Of a stretch of DNA of 64,000 nucleotides, positions 1-7,892 are shown one piece after another. The translations under genes and the position numbers were made by a program. The DNA lies in the NCBI RefSeq assembly GCF_000931465.1, contig NZ_CP010892.1, forward strand, positions 4,177,388-4,241,387, given 5' to 3'. This stretch comes from Pseudomonas sp. MRSN 12121 (GTDB lineage Bacteria; Pseudomonadota; Gammaproteobacteria; Pseudomonadales; Pseudomonadaceae). Position 1 is the stretch's first letter. Each line of letters begins with the position of its first letter. A model generated the notes under the pieces. It searched no databases. It saw nothing but the letters and a program-made list of their open reading frames with translations, and had not been told where the DNA came from.

Positions 1-1104
1 CAGCGACGCCCGCCAGCTGCGCAGGAACACCACGACCACGACCACCACCAGCAGGATCGCCTCGAGCAAGGTGGTGGCCACCGTCTGCAACGAGGCGCGG
101 ACAAACACCGTCGGGTCATAGGCGATCCGCGAGCTGAGCCCGGCCGGGAAATCGGCTTCCAGGCGCTGGATGGTGTCCCGCACCGCCTGGGCCACATCGA
201 GCGCGTTGGCCCCCGGGCTCTGGATGATCTGCAACGCCACGGCCGGTTCGCCGTCGAGCAGGCTGCGCAAGGCATAGGCATCGCCGCCCATCTCGATCCG
301 CGCGACATCGCGCAGGCGCGTCACCTGACCGTTGTCGCCGATGCGCAGGATGATGTCGGCGAATTGCTCCTCGTCGCTCAGGCGGCCCAGGGTGTTCACC
401 GTGACCTGGAAGGCGGCGGTGGAATCGGGCGCCTGGCCGACCGAACCGGCCGCCACCTGCACGTTCTGTTCGCGCACCGCGGCAATCACCTCGCCGGCGG
501 TCAGCCCGCGAGCGGCAATCAGGTCCGGATCGAGCCACAGGCGCATGCTGTATTCGCCCGCGCCCCACACCAGGACATCGCTGATGCCCGGCAGGCGGGA
601 CAACTCATCGCGCACCTGCAGATAGGCGTAGTTCGAGATATAGAGCGGGTCGTAACGTTTGTCCGGCGACAGCAGGTGCACCACCATCAGGATGTCCGGC
701 GAGGTCTTCTGCGTGACTACGCCCTGGCGCTGCACTTCTTCCGGCAGGCGCGACAGCACCCGCGAGACGCGGTTCTGCACCTGCACCTGCGCCATGTCGG
801 CATTCGTCCCCTGGGCGAAGGTAACGGTGAGGATCAGGCGGCCGTCGGTGGCCGACTGCGAAGCCATGTACAGCATGCCCTCCACCCCGGTGATCGCCTG
901 TTCGAGCGGCGCCGCCACCGTTTCGGCGATCACCTTGGGATTGGCCCCCGGATAGGAAGCGGTCACTTGCACCGTCGGCGGCGTCACCGCCGGGTACTCG
1001 CTGAGCGGCAACTGGAAGAACGCGACGATGCCGGCAATCATCATCAGGATCGACAGCACGATGGCGAAGATCGGGCGATCGATGAAGAAGCGAGGGAAGG
1101 TCAT
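1..1104 (-). CDS. RND efflux transporter, inner-membrane subunit (MexF-like), N-terminal part
   Basis: This is the proton-driven inner-membrane pump of a tripartite multidrug efflux system. The reading frame starts at the ATG at 1104 and runs off the left edge of the window, so only about 368 residues are visible. The protein opens with FFIDRPIFA, a typical HAE1-family start, followed by the first membrane helix and the conserved porter-domain segments SEYPAVTPPTV and LEQAITGVEGMLYM. The visible part ends in a hydrophobic helix rich in valine, the second membrane segment. Its ATG overlaps the TGA of the adaptor gene (ATGA), so the two are translationally coupled. The sequence resembles MexF of MexEF-OprN more than MexB in my reading. 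The substrate cannot be inferred. The outer-membrane channel, if encoded here, would lie outside the window. Confidence 0.9.
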   Translation of the reverse strand, partial: MTFPRFFIDRPIFAIVLSILMMIAGIVAFFQLPLSEYPAVTPPTVQVTASYPGANPKVIAETVAAPLEQAITGVEGMLYMASQSATDGRLILTVTFAQGTNADMAQVQVQNRVSRVLSRLPEEVQRQGVVTQKTSPDILMVVHLLSPDKRYDPLYISNYAYLQVRDELSRLPGISDVLVWGAGEYSMRLWLDPDLIAARGLTAGEVIAAVREQNVQVAAGSVGQAPDSTAAFQVTVNTLGRLSDEEQFADIILRIGDNGQVTRLRDVARIEMGGDAYALRSLLDGEPAVALQIIQSPGANALDVAQAVRDTIQRLEADFPAGLSSRIAYDPTVFVRASLQTVATTLLEAILLVVVVVVVFLRSWRASL

Positions 1105-2261
1105 GGCGCCACCCCCACGGTCTGCCCCAGGTCGACAGGCGTCCCGTCGATCTCGGCGATCTGCGGCGTGATCTGCATGTCCGGACGGACCAGGCCCTTG
1201 ACCACGATGCGCTCGCCCGGCCGCAGGCCCTGCCTGATCACCCGCAGGCCATCGACCATCGGGCCGGGCTCCACCGGCCGGTACTGGGTCTTGTCATCCT
1301 CGCCGACCACCAGCACGTAGCGGCTGCCCTGGTCGGTGCCGATCGACTGGTCGGAAATCAGCACCTGCTCTTGCGGCTCGCCGGTCTCCAGCCTGATCCG
1401 GGCGAACAGCCCGGGGGTCAATTGCCCATCGGGGTTGTCGACGAGCGCGCGGACCCGCACCGTCCCGGTCCCGCGATCGGCGGTGTTGGACAGGAAGTCC
1501 AGGCGGCTGGGACGCGAATGGCCCTGGTCGGTGAGCAACGCCACCATCACCCTGGGCGCCTCGGCGGCCGTCTTGGCCCGGCTCGGCGCGAGCGAGCGCA
1601 GGTAGGTGCGCTCGTCGACATCGAAATACACATGCAGCGGATCGGTCGAGACAATGGTGGTGAGCGGCGTGACGCCATTGGTGACGTAGTTGCCCTCGGT
1701 GACGAGGGTGCGGCCGACCCGCCCGCTGATCGGCGCGGTGACGCGGGTGAAGCTCAGGTCCAGTTGCGCGGCATCCAGCGCGGCCCTGGCGGCGTCGACC
1801 TGGGCCTTGCTCGCCTTGCGCGAGGCGATGGCCGAGTCCAGGCGCTCACGGGCCACCACCTTCCTGGCGAACAGCTGTTCGGCGCGGGCATGGTCCGCCT
1901 GGGCCAGCATCGAGGCCGCTTCGGCCTCCCGCAGACGCGCCGTGGCGGCATCCAGCGCCGCCTGGAAAACCCGCGGGTCGATGAGGAACAGCCGGCTGCC
2001 TTTTTCCACGTAGCGGCCCTCGGGCACGCTGACTTCCTGAATGTAGCCCGCCACCCGCGGACGCAACTCGACCTGCTTGATCGCGGTCAGCGAACCGGTG
2101 TACTCGACAAAGGGCGTCACCGGCCGCACGACCACCTCGGCCACCGGGACACTTGGCGGTTGCGCGGCAGAGGCCGCAGGCCGTGTGTCCTTGCACCCAG
2201 CGAGAACGAGCGCGACGCCTAGGGTCGCCGTGAAAAGAGTTACGCGATTGACTGTCATCAT
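1101..2261 (-). CDS. RND efflux periplasmic adaptor (membrane fusion lipoprotein, MexE-like)
   Basis: This is the periplasmic adaptor that couples the RND pump to an outer-membrane channel. The 386-residue protein starts MMTVNR; either of the two adjacent Met codons could be used. A lipoprotein signal peptide ends at an LAGC lipobox with the acylated cysteine at residue 23. Next come the split biotinyl-lipoyl-like domain (VELRPRVAGYIQ, then LSFTRVTAPISGRVGR), a central coiled-coil hairpin rich in Ala/Arg/Glu, and beta-barrel and membrane-proximal domains (GLRVIRQGLRPGERIVVKGL). Length and motif order fit the MexE group. It is the first gene of the operon and overlaps the pump gene by 4 bp. 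A promoter with an unusual MerR-type geometry lies about 60 bp upstream. Confidence 0.9.
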   Translation of the reverse strand: MMTVNRVTLFTATLGVALVLAGCKDTRPAASAAQPPSVPVAEVVVRPVTPFVEYTGSLTAIKQVELRPRVAGYIQEVSVPEGRYVEKGSRLFLIDPRVFQAALDAATARLREAEAASMLAQADHARAEQLFARKVVARERLDSAIASRKASKAQVDAARAALDAAQLDLSFTRVTAPISGRVGRTLVTEGNYVTNGVTPLTTIVSTDPLHVYFDVDERTYLRSLAPSRAKTAAEAPRVMVALLTDQGHSRPSRLDFLSNTADRGTGTVRVRALVDNPDGQLTPGLFARIRLETGEPQEQVLISDQSIGTDQGSRYVLVVGEDDKTQYRPVEPGPMVDGLRVIRQGLRPGERIVVKGLVRPDMQITPQIAEIDGTPVDLGQTVGVAP

Positions 2262-2320
2262 TGTGCCTTCCCGGGCTTGATTCGACCTGGATTCGCCGAG
2301 GCGAAACCGCTTGCGTTGCG

Positions 2321-2351
2321 GTTATCCGACTTGACACCTTGGGAAGGTCAA
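2321..2351 (-). promoter_or_regulatory. Candidate MerR-type promoter/operator of the RND efflux operon
   Basis: Read on the minus strand, TTGACC (2351-2346) is followed by GATAAC (2326-2321) with a 19-bp spacer. This overlong spacer is the hallmark of promoters activated by MerR-family regulators. A dyad, ACCTT-CCC-AAGGT (2348-2336), lies between the elements, and TTG...TGTCAA flanks it. The gene start at 2261 leaves a leader of about 50 nt. No merR-like gene is visible in the window, so the regulator is unknown. Confidence 0.45.
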
Positions 2352-2575
2352 CCTTTTTTTGCGGCGAAGCGGCCCGCGCGCAAATGGCGCGCTGCGCCGA
2401 GCGGAAAACGGCGGCGCAGCACACCCGTCGGACAGAAGGCAGGAGAAAGAAGAGAGGCAAGCGTGGCGGCCGAACGGTCCGGCCATCGATATCGCAGGGG
2501 GCCACCGACGCCATAGGGGCGCTGGCGCCTATCGCTCGGTGGGTGCAGAGTTCCGGCCACTTTTACGCCGGAACG

Positions 2576-2600
2576 AAAAAAGGACCCGAAGGTCCTTTTT
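2576..2600 (-). terminator. Rho-independent terminator after tRNA-Gly
   Basis: A perfect stem (AAAAAGGACC / GGTCCTTTTT) with a CGAA loop (UUCG-type on the minus strand) and a T-run lies 43 bp downstream of the minus-strand tRNA-Gly. It probably ends the pgsA-tRNA transcript. Its symmetry would let it work on the plus strand too. Confidence 0.85.
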
Positions 2601-2642
2601 GCGATCGCTGCAGCATTCGGTTGAATCCTGCAGCGCTATGCT

Positions 2643-2718
<76 letters not shown>

Positions 2719-2781
2719 GTCTTGGTGGTGTGCATTCTATAGAAATTCGAAACTGCGTCAACCCCTTGATTCAAAAAAGTT

Positions 2782-3342
2782 TTATTTCTTTTCCACATCA
2801 GTCTTCAGATGAGGCCAGGCAGCCCGCAGGTACTGCAGCATGGACCAGAGGGTGAGCCCTCCCGCGATCAGCAGCAAGGCATACCCCAGCAACACCCAGA
2901 AGGTGAACGCCGGTGGGTTGGCCAGCAGGATGACCAGCGCCAGCATCTGCGCCGCGGTTTTCCACTTGCCCATGTTGGACACCGCCACCTGGGCGCGGGC
3001 ACCGAGCTCGGCCATCCATTCGCGCAAGGCGGAAACCACGATTTCGCGCCCGATGATCACCGCGGCCGGCAGGGTCAGCCACAGGTTGCCGTGTTCCTGC
3101 ACCAGCAGCACCAGGGCCACCGCCACCATCAGCTTGTCCGCCACCGGATCGAGAAAGGCCCCGAACGGCGTGCTCTGCTCCAGGCGTCGCGCCAGGTAGC
3201 CGTCGAGCCAGTCGGTGGCCGCGGCGAACGCGAAGACAGAACTGGCGGCCATGTAGCTCCAGGTGTACGGCAGGTAAAACAGCAAAATGAAGATCGGGAT
3301 GAGCAGAACGCGTAGAACGGTGATCAGATTAGGGATATTCAT
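2782..3342 (-). CDS. pgsA: CDP-diacylglycerol--glycerol-3-phosphate 3-phosphatidyltransferase
   Basis: This integral inner-membrane enzyme makes phosphatidylglycerophosphate, the committed step to phosphatidylglycerol and cardiolipin. The CDP-alcohol phosphatidyltransferase signature is intact: D44-x2-D47-G-x2-A-R-x8-G-x3-D65-x3-D69, numbered from the chosen start. Several hydrophobic helices follow (AVALVLLVQ, AAQMLALVILLA, GYALLLIAGGLTL). I chose the ATG at 3342 (MNIPNLITVLR), which matches family N-termini. A GTG two codons upstream at 3348 is also open. The 186-residue length is normal. In related pseudomonads pgsA follows uvrC directly; here about 1.5 kb of opposite-strand material separates them, so pgsA probably needs its own promoter. 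Confidence 0.95.
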   Translation of the reverse strand: MNIPNLITVLRVLLIPIFILLFYLPYTWSYMAASSVFAFAAATDWLDGYLARRLEQSTPFGAFLDPVADKLMVAVALVLLVQEHGNLWLTLPAAVIIGREIVVSALREWMAELGARAQVAVSNMGKWKTAAQMLALVILLANPPAFTFWVLLGYALLLIAGGLTLWSMLQYLRAAWPHLKTDVEKK

Positions 3343-3700
3343 CGGCACAACTGGCTACGAGGTGAGTTGGCATTCTACTCAGAAAACGCCCGGCTGAGGC
3401 AGGCCATGCGCATTCTACGAGCTTCCTGCAGGCCATGTCTAACAGTGTTCCTACGGATATCCAACCCTGCATACCCCCTCAAAGGCCCGCTTTCAGAGGC
3501 CTGTGCAAACGCGATTAGCCTCCACGCAGGACCGCGTTAAAGCCTCGGCGCTTGAGCCATGAGAGAACCTGCGTTTGTTTCTGCCAGGCTCTCGAAAGCC
3601 TCCTCAACATTCAGAATCCCCCTAAAGCATTGCCCTGTACCCCTTGGTAGCCTCGCGCAGCGCTGCAACGAGCCATAGCGCCCTAGGGATCGACCAACGT
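3343..3700. other. Intergenic stretch without a recognisable gene
   Basis: Between pgsA and the PAAR remnant I see no convincing open frame with coding character, no REP palindrome and no clear hairpin. It should contain the pgsA promoter and the left end of the island inserted between uvrC and pgsA. Confidence 0.5.
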
Positions 3701-3717
3701 ACAAGGATGATGCATCG

Positions 3718-4123
3718 ATGCTTTCTTCTGCTCGCCTGGGCGACAAACACCTCTGCCCTCTTCCCGGCCACGGCACGACAGCCATTGCTTGCGCTTCTGG
3801 TGGCTGGAGGCCTTTCTGAAAGTGTCCTGCTTGATGGTGCAGGTATAGAGCAGATAGGGTCGGACGCTGCTCGGAAGGTTGAAGAGATGTATGACAAACC
3901 TAAAGCAGAATGGAAACGGCCCGGGCCGCATCGCTCAGCGAATATCGAAGGCATGAGAGCATGGGACGATGCTGACCGCCTATCCATCAGCATCGGCGTG
4001 AAGCTCTATCAGCAACACCCCAGCGGAGGCATCACGGCAAAGATGATCATGGACGAAGTTCTTGCAGTACAACCAAAGGAATGGGGGGAAGGTATCCGTG
4101 TCCACAAATGTAAAACCCATTAA
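3718..4123 (+). pseudogene. Remnant of a PAAR-domain (type VI secretion) effector
   Basis: The ATG at 3718, 11 nt after AAGG, opens a frame whose first 28 residues read as a PAAR-protein N-terminus (RLGDKHLCPLPGHGTT and an Ala-Ser-Gly end). The frame stops at 3817-3819, after 33 residues. A second frame, open to the TAA at 4121-4123, carries about 100 more residues (GLSESVLLDGAGIEQIG ... GGITAKMIMDEVLAVQP) that look like a protein C-terminus but match no family I know. I infer a PAAR-tipped T6SS effector that lost its middle by deletion plus frameshift. A different reading is a separate gene starting at ATG 3707 in the second frame. The PAAR assignment rests on the GD-x-H-x-C-P pattern and is fairly strong. 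The toxin activity is unknown. Confidence 0.6.
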
Positions 4124-4523
4124 GTACAGGTACATTTTTGGCATTTTCTTTTTGCTACTGCTGACACCCTTTGTGTTTTTGAAAGTAGCGACCCCGGTGG
4201 TGACTGTTCATTACTCCAAGGAGGGAAAAGAGAAGCTTTCGGTGACATGGAATACGCAGCATAGAATTTATCGGAGCGGGCGCGGAGGACTACCCCCCGG
4301 AGAAGCGACCACCGACTTTGGACATGTCTTTCCAGATGATGAGTTCTTTATGGAGTTCTATTGGTGGAGCGATACGGGCCGCAACCATTGCGTCAATATC
4401 ACCCCTAAATGGCGAAGGACGAATATTTACCTCGACCTGAATGGCAATATTGATACCAGCCCAGGGGGCGGTACTGATACGGATCGCTTGAAGAAGTGCA
4501 CTACGGACCCTTCTGAGCCTTGA
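4098..4523 (+). CDS. Small membrane-anchored protein, candidate immunity protein of the PAAR effector
   Basis: The family is not recognised. I chose GTG at 4098 because a GGGGGAAGG ribosome-binding site ends 6 nt upstream; a TTG at 4062 would be an alternative. From GTG the product has 141 residues. A short basic N-terminus (KPIKYRY) is followed by one membrane helix (IFGIFFLLLLTPFVFLKVA), then a periplasmic domain of about 105 residues with a WW pair, NHC and a C-terminal Lys-Lys-Cys. It overlaps the end of the effector remnant, the common order toxin then immunity. Base composition is visibly lower in GC than the housekeeping genes around it, which suggests transfer. The immunity role is inferred from position and topology only. 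Confidence 0.6.
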   Translation: MSTNVKPIKYRYIFGIFFLLLLTPFVFLKVATPVVTVHYSKEGKEKLSVTWNTQHRIYRSGRGGLPPGEATTDFGHVFPDDEFFMEFYWWSDTGRNHCVNITPKWRRTNIYLDLNGNIDTSPGGGTDTDRLKKCTTDPSEP

Positions 4524-4617
4524 ACCCCAAGCCTCACCACAACAAGGTCACCCAGCACAGCCACCAAGTAGAACGTAGACGACCTTCCCAAAGCCTTAGC
4601 AAAGCCCCTCCTTGAGA

Positions 4618-4832
4618 AACGCCTGGAGAGACACTAAAGAGCCCGGGAAATCAGCGTTCCTGCTCGAGGACGTCTCCCACGACCACCCGTTCATGGCTGC
4701 CCAATACAGGCTCCAGAATGTCGCGAAAAACTTTTCGCCTGTGATTATCTTGATGGAGATTGTTCAGGTGCGCGTAGTGGCCAAGCCCTTGTACTCATTG
4801 AGCCTGGCCTCATCCGTCAGCGAGTCGGCGCC
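4618..4832 (-). pseudogene. Possible frameshifted gene fragment downstream of uvrC
   Basis: On the minus strand, after the uvrC stop, one frame reads DSLTDEARLNEYKG and, after a frame change near 4785, another reads GLGHYAHLNNLHQDNHRR and continues to VVGDVLEQER before a TGA near 4646. The composition looks like genuine protein rather than a shadow, but I do not recognise the family and no start is visible. I read it as the C-terminal scrap of a gene broken by insertion or deletion. The region otherwise holds nothing clear. Confidence 0.3.
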
Positions 4833-6656
4833 CTACTCGCTGTGCAGGTTTGCATAAATCAACTCGGCGAGCTTTTTACTGATCCCCGGTGCCTTGGCGA
4901 TCTCGTCGATGCTTGCCCGAGACAGCTCCTGCAATCCACCAAAATGCTTCAGCAGGTCGCGGCGGCGCTTGGGGCCGACGCCGGCCACGCCTTCGAGGGT
5001 CGAGGTACGGCGGGTCTTGCCGCGGCGCGCGCGGTGGCCGGTGATGGCGAACCGGTGCGCCTCGTCGCGGATCTGCTGGATCAGGTGCAGCGCCGGCGAG
5101 TCGCCCTTGAGGGTGAACTCGTGGGCGGCATCGTTGAGATAGAGAGTCTCGAAGCCGGCCTTGCGCGTCGCGCCCTTGGCCACGCCCAGCAGGATCAGGT
5201 CGGGCACCGCCAGCTCGTTGAGCACATCGCGCGCCATGGACAGCTGGCCCTTGCCGCCATCCACCAGCAGGATGTCCGGCAGCTTGCCCTCGCCGTCCTT
5301 GAGCTTGCTGAAGCGCCGGGTCAGGGCCTGGTGCATCGCCGCATAGTCGTCGCCCGCGGTTACGCCTTCGATGTTGTAGCGCCGGTAATCGGACTTCAAC
5401 GGCCCTTCCGGGCCGAACACCACGCAGGAAGCCACGGTCGCCTCGCCGCTGGAGTGGCTGATGTCGTAGCACTCCAGACGCTGCGGCGGCTCGTCCAGGT
5501 TCAGCACGTCGGCCAGGGCTTCGAAGCGTGCCGCCACATGCTGCCGGTTGGCCAGGCGCGCGCTCAGCGCCTGCTCGGCGTTGGTCACCGCCAGTTGTTG
5601 CCAGCGCGCCCGCGTGCCGCGCACCCGGTGGCTGATGCTCAGCTCGCGGCCGCGCAGTTCCTGGATGGCGGCGATCAGGGTCGGGAAATCCTCATGGACC
5701 ACGTTGACGATCAGTTCGCTCGGCAGGTCGCGCTCCGGGCTGCTGAGAAAATATTGCCCGAGGAAGGCCGACATGACCTCGGCCACCTCTTCCTCGATGC
5801 CCACCTGGGGAAAGAAGTTCTTGCTGCCCAGCACCCGGCCGCCGCGCACGCTGATCAGGTGCACACAGGCGCCGCCCGGGTTGACGAAGGCCGCGACCAC
5901 ATCCACGTCGCCACTGCCGCCTTCCATGCTCTGCTGGTCCTGCACCCGCCGCAGCAGGGAAATCTGGTCGCGCAGCTCGGCTGCTTTCTCGAAGTCCAGG
6001 GTGCTGGCCGCCTGCTCCATGCCGACCGAGAGTTCATCGGTCAAGGCATTGCTGCGACCTTCGAGAAACATCACCGAGTGGCGCACATCCTCGGCGTACA
6101 CCTCTGACTCCACCAGGCCGACGCACGGCGCCTTGCAGCGCTTGATCTGGTATTGCAGGCACGGCCGGGTGCGGTTCCGGTAGTAGCTGTCCTCGCACTG
6201 GCGGACCATGAAGGTCTTTTGCAGCAGGCTCAGGCTCTCGCGGATGGCCCCGGCGCTGGGGTACGGGCCGAAGTACTTGCCCTTCTGCTTCTTCGCCCCG
6301 CGATGGATGCTGAAGCGCGGAAACTCGCCATCGGACAGAAACACATAGGGATAGGACTTATCGTCGCGCAACAGGATGTTGTACGGCGGCCGCCATTCCT
6401 TGATCAGCGTCTGCTCGAGCAGCAGGGCTTCGGTCTCGTTGGCGGTGATGGTGGTTTCGATCTGCGCGATGCGCCCCACCAGGGCGGCGGTCTTGGGCGC
6501 CAGGCCGGTCTTGCGGAAATAGCTGGCCAGGCGGTTCTTCAGGTTCTTGGCTTTACCGACGTAGAGCAGACGCGCATCGCTGTCGAACATGCGATACACG
6601 CCGGGACGGCCACTGCAGGTGGAGAGAAAAGCACTCGGATCAAACGGCTCGGTCAT
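4833..6656 (-). CDS. uvrC: UvrABC excinuclease subunit C
   Basis: UvrC makes both incisions around bulky DNA lesions in nucleotide excision repair. The 607-residue protein begins MTEPFDPSAFL. It contains the N-terminal GIY-YIG nuclease (GVYRMFDSD ... LLYVGKAKNLKNRLASYF), the Cys-containing middle section (CLQYQIKRCKAPC), a UVR motif (FEKAAELRDQISLLRR), the RNase H-like second nuclease (LECYDISHSSGE ... LLVDGGKGQL) and a C-terminal helix-hairpin-helix pair (LEGVAGVGPKRRRDLLKHFG). The frame is open further upstream inside gacA, but the ATG at 6656 fits the family start. It lies 2 bp after the gacA stop, the classic gacA-uvrC operon. Confidence 0.97.
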   Translation of the reverse strand: MTEPFDPSAFLSTCSGRPGVYRMFDSDARLLYVGKAKNLKNRLASYFRKTGLAPKTAALVGRIAQIETTITANETEALLLEQTLIKEWRPPYNILLRDDKSYPYVFLSDGEFPRFSIHRGAKKQKGKYFGPYPSAGAIRESLSLLQKTFMVRQCEDSYYRNRTRPCLQYQIKRCKAPCVGLVESEVYAEDVRHSVMFLEGRSNALTDELSVGMEQAASTLDFEKAAELRDQISLLRRVQDQQSMEGGSGDVDVVAAFVNPGGACVHLISVRGGRVLGSKNFFPQVGIEEEVAEVMSAFLGQYFLSSPERDLPSELIVNVVHEDFPTLIAAIQELRGRELSISHRVRGTRARWQQLAVTNAEQALSARLANRQHVAARFEALADVLNLDEPPQRLECYDISHSSGEATVASCVVFGPEGPLKSDYRRYNIEGVTAGDDYAAMHQALTRRFSKLKDGEGKLPDILLVDGGKGQLSMARDVLNELAVPDLILLGVAKGATRKAGFETLYLNDAAHEFTLKGDSPALHLIQQIRDEAHRFAITGHRARRGKTRRTSTLEGVAGVGPKRRRDLLKHFGGLQELSRASIDEIAKAPGISKKLAELIYANLHSE

Positions 6657-6658
6657 TA

Positions 6659-7300
6659 TCAGGCGCTGGCATCGACCATGCCGTGGCGGACCGCCAGCAA
6701 CGTCAGTTCGACATCGCTGCTGATCGAGAGCTTCTCGAAGATACGGTAACGGTAGGTATTCACGGTTTTCGGGGACAGGCACAGCTTGTCGGAAATGATC
6801 TGCACTTTCTGGCAGCCGACGATCATCAGCGCGATCTGGATCTCGCGTTCCGACAGGGCGTCGAACGGCGATTCACTGGAAGGCTGGAATGACTTGAACA
6901 CCAACTGCTGGGCAATCTGCGGGCTGATGTAGCGCTGGCCGGCAAATACCAGGCGGATGGCCTGCACCATTTCATTGAGGCCCGCGCCCTTGGTCAGGTA
7001 ACCCGCGGCGCCGGCCTGCAGCAAGCGGGTCGGGAACGGATCTTCTTCGCACACGGTGACGGCCACGACTTTGATATCCGGATGACTGCGCAGCAATTTG
7101 CGCGTGGCTTCAAGACCGCCGATCCCGGGCATCTTGACGTCCATCAGGACCACATCGGGTTTCAATTCCCGGGCCTTGAGCAGGGACTCCTCCCCTGACT
7201 CGGCCTGACCGACCACTTGCAGGCCATCGATGTCAGCCAGCATTCGTGTAATACCTGTACGAACGAGATCATGGTCATCGACTACTAGCACCCTAATCAA
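6659..7300 (-). CDS. gacA: Global response regulator GacA
   Basis: This is the NarL/FixJ-type response regulator of the GacS/GacA system, which drives transcription of Rsm small RNAs and so of antibiotics, exoenzymes and other antagonism traits in pseudomonads. The 213-residue protein has a receiver domain with the acidic pocket VVDDH (7-11), phospho-acceptor D54 (VLMDVKMPG) and a conserved Lys around residue 104, then a LuxR-type helix-turn-helix (LSEREIQIALMIV ... LSPKTVNTYRYRIFEKL). It begins with TTG (MIRVLVVDDHDLVRTG), as described for gacA in this group. It is intact here, which is notable because gacA mutants arise easily in culture. It is first in the operon with uvrC. Confidence 0.98.
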   Translation of the reverse strand: MIRVLVVDDHDLVRTGITRMLADIDGLQVVGQAESGEESLLKARELKPDVVLMDVKMPGIGGLEATRKLLRSHPDIKVVAVTVCEEDPFPTRLLQAGAAGYLTKGAGLNEMVQAIRLVFAGQRYISPQIAQQLVFKSFQPSSESPFDALSEREIQIALMIVGCQKVQIISDKLCLSPKTVNTYRYRIFEKLSISSDVELTLLAVRHGMVDASA

Positions 7301-7445
7301 GCAGACACCTCGCGATATGGTCTTTATAGGTTGCCGGACACCTTAGCAAAAAAGCAGCGTGCTGACCTAATGCCAAGCGCCATATAAAAGCGCCTGTCCG
7401 ACAGCACTGTCCGGCGTGGCGTGAATGTGCTGTGAGCGCCCTGCC

Positions 7446-7811
7446 CTAAGGCTCTCGGACGTCCGCCTTGCTTTTCGACAGGCTGCAGACCGAGCGCTCG
7501 GCAAGGGTGTGGGTCAGGTGCCCGATGGCATCCTGGTCCTCCTTGTACAGCGCCCGATAACTGATGAGGATTTTCTCTTCGTTCAGGCTGAGGTTCTCGG
7601 CCCGGGTCGGGGTCCGTTTGCCGGTCACTATATAAAGGACATCGACCCCTTTTGCCGCCACCCGCGACAGATAGTCCGCCTTGGGTACGCGCTCGCCACT
7701 TTCGTATCTGCCTTGGGCGTTGGCCTCCACGCCGCCAACCTCACCAAATTTTTTCTGCGATAACCCCAGGCGTTCCCTTTCCTGTCTTAACCGCGAACCG
7801 ATTCCACTCAT
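7446..7811 (-). CDS. XRE/cI-like helix-turn-helix repressor
   Basis: A 121-residue DNA-binding protein. I chose the ATG at 7811 (MSGIGSRLRQERERLGLSQ), because the upstream extension runs back through the divergent gene. Residues 5-60 form a Cro/cI-type helix-turn-helix (RLGLSQKKFGEVGGVEANAQGR, then the YESGERVPKADYL recognition segment), followed by a short C-terminal region (LYIVTGKRTP) typical of small phage-type repressors. It is divergent to a 76-residue DNA-binding protein with an 81-bp intergenic region full of palindromes. This suggests a cI/cro-like switch or autoregulation. No other phage genes are nearby. Confidence 0.8.
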   Translation of the reverse strand: MSGIGSRLRQERERLGLSQKKFGEVGGVEANAQGRYESGERVPKADYLSRVAAKGVDVLYIVTGKRTPTRAENLSLNEEKILISYRALYKEDQDAIGHLTHTLAERSVCSLSKSKADVREP

Positions 7812-7835
7812 TTGGATGTATGATCCTTTTTTATG

Positions 7836-7857
7836 CACCCCGAGGGGTGTTACACCC
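7836..7857. promoter_or_regulatory. Overlapping palindromes, candidate repressor operator
   Basis: Two perfect palindromes overlap between the divergent regulators: CACCCCGAGGGGTG (7836-7849) and GGGTGTTACACCC (7845-7857). They repeat the half-site GGGTG in alternating orientation. This is the pattern expected for cooperative binding of a small cI-like repressor. Confidence 0.6.
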
Positions 7858-7865
7858 TTCAAGCA

Positions 7866-7891
7866 TTGAACACATTTGAACGGTTTTGAAC
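7866..7891 (+). promoter_or_regulatory. Three TTGAAC direct repeats phased at exactly 10 bp
   Basis: TTGAAC occurs at 7866, 7876 and 7886, i.e. on one face of the helix, ending 1 bp before the ATG of the 76-residue gene. An upstream TTCAA (7858-7862) makes an inverted repeat with the first copy. A regulator bound here would also block translation initiation or transcription start of the small gene. Confidence 0.5.
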
Positions 7892-7892
7892 T

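Noticed and set aside
4612..4857. Plus-strand 81-codon frame at the end of uvrC
   Set aside because: It overlaps the uvrC stop and is antisense to the protein-like minus-strand fragment; no ribosome-binding site or family resemblance.
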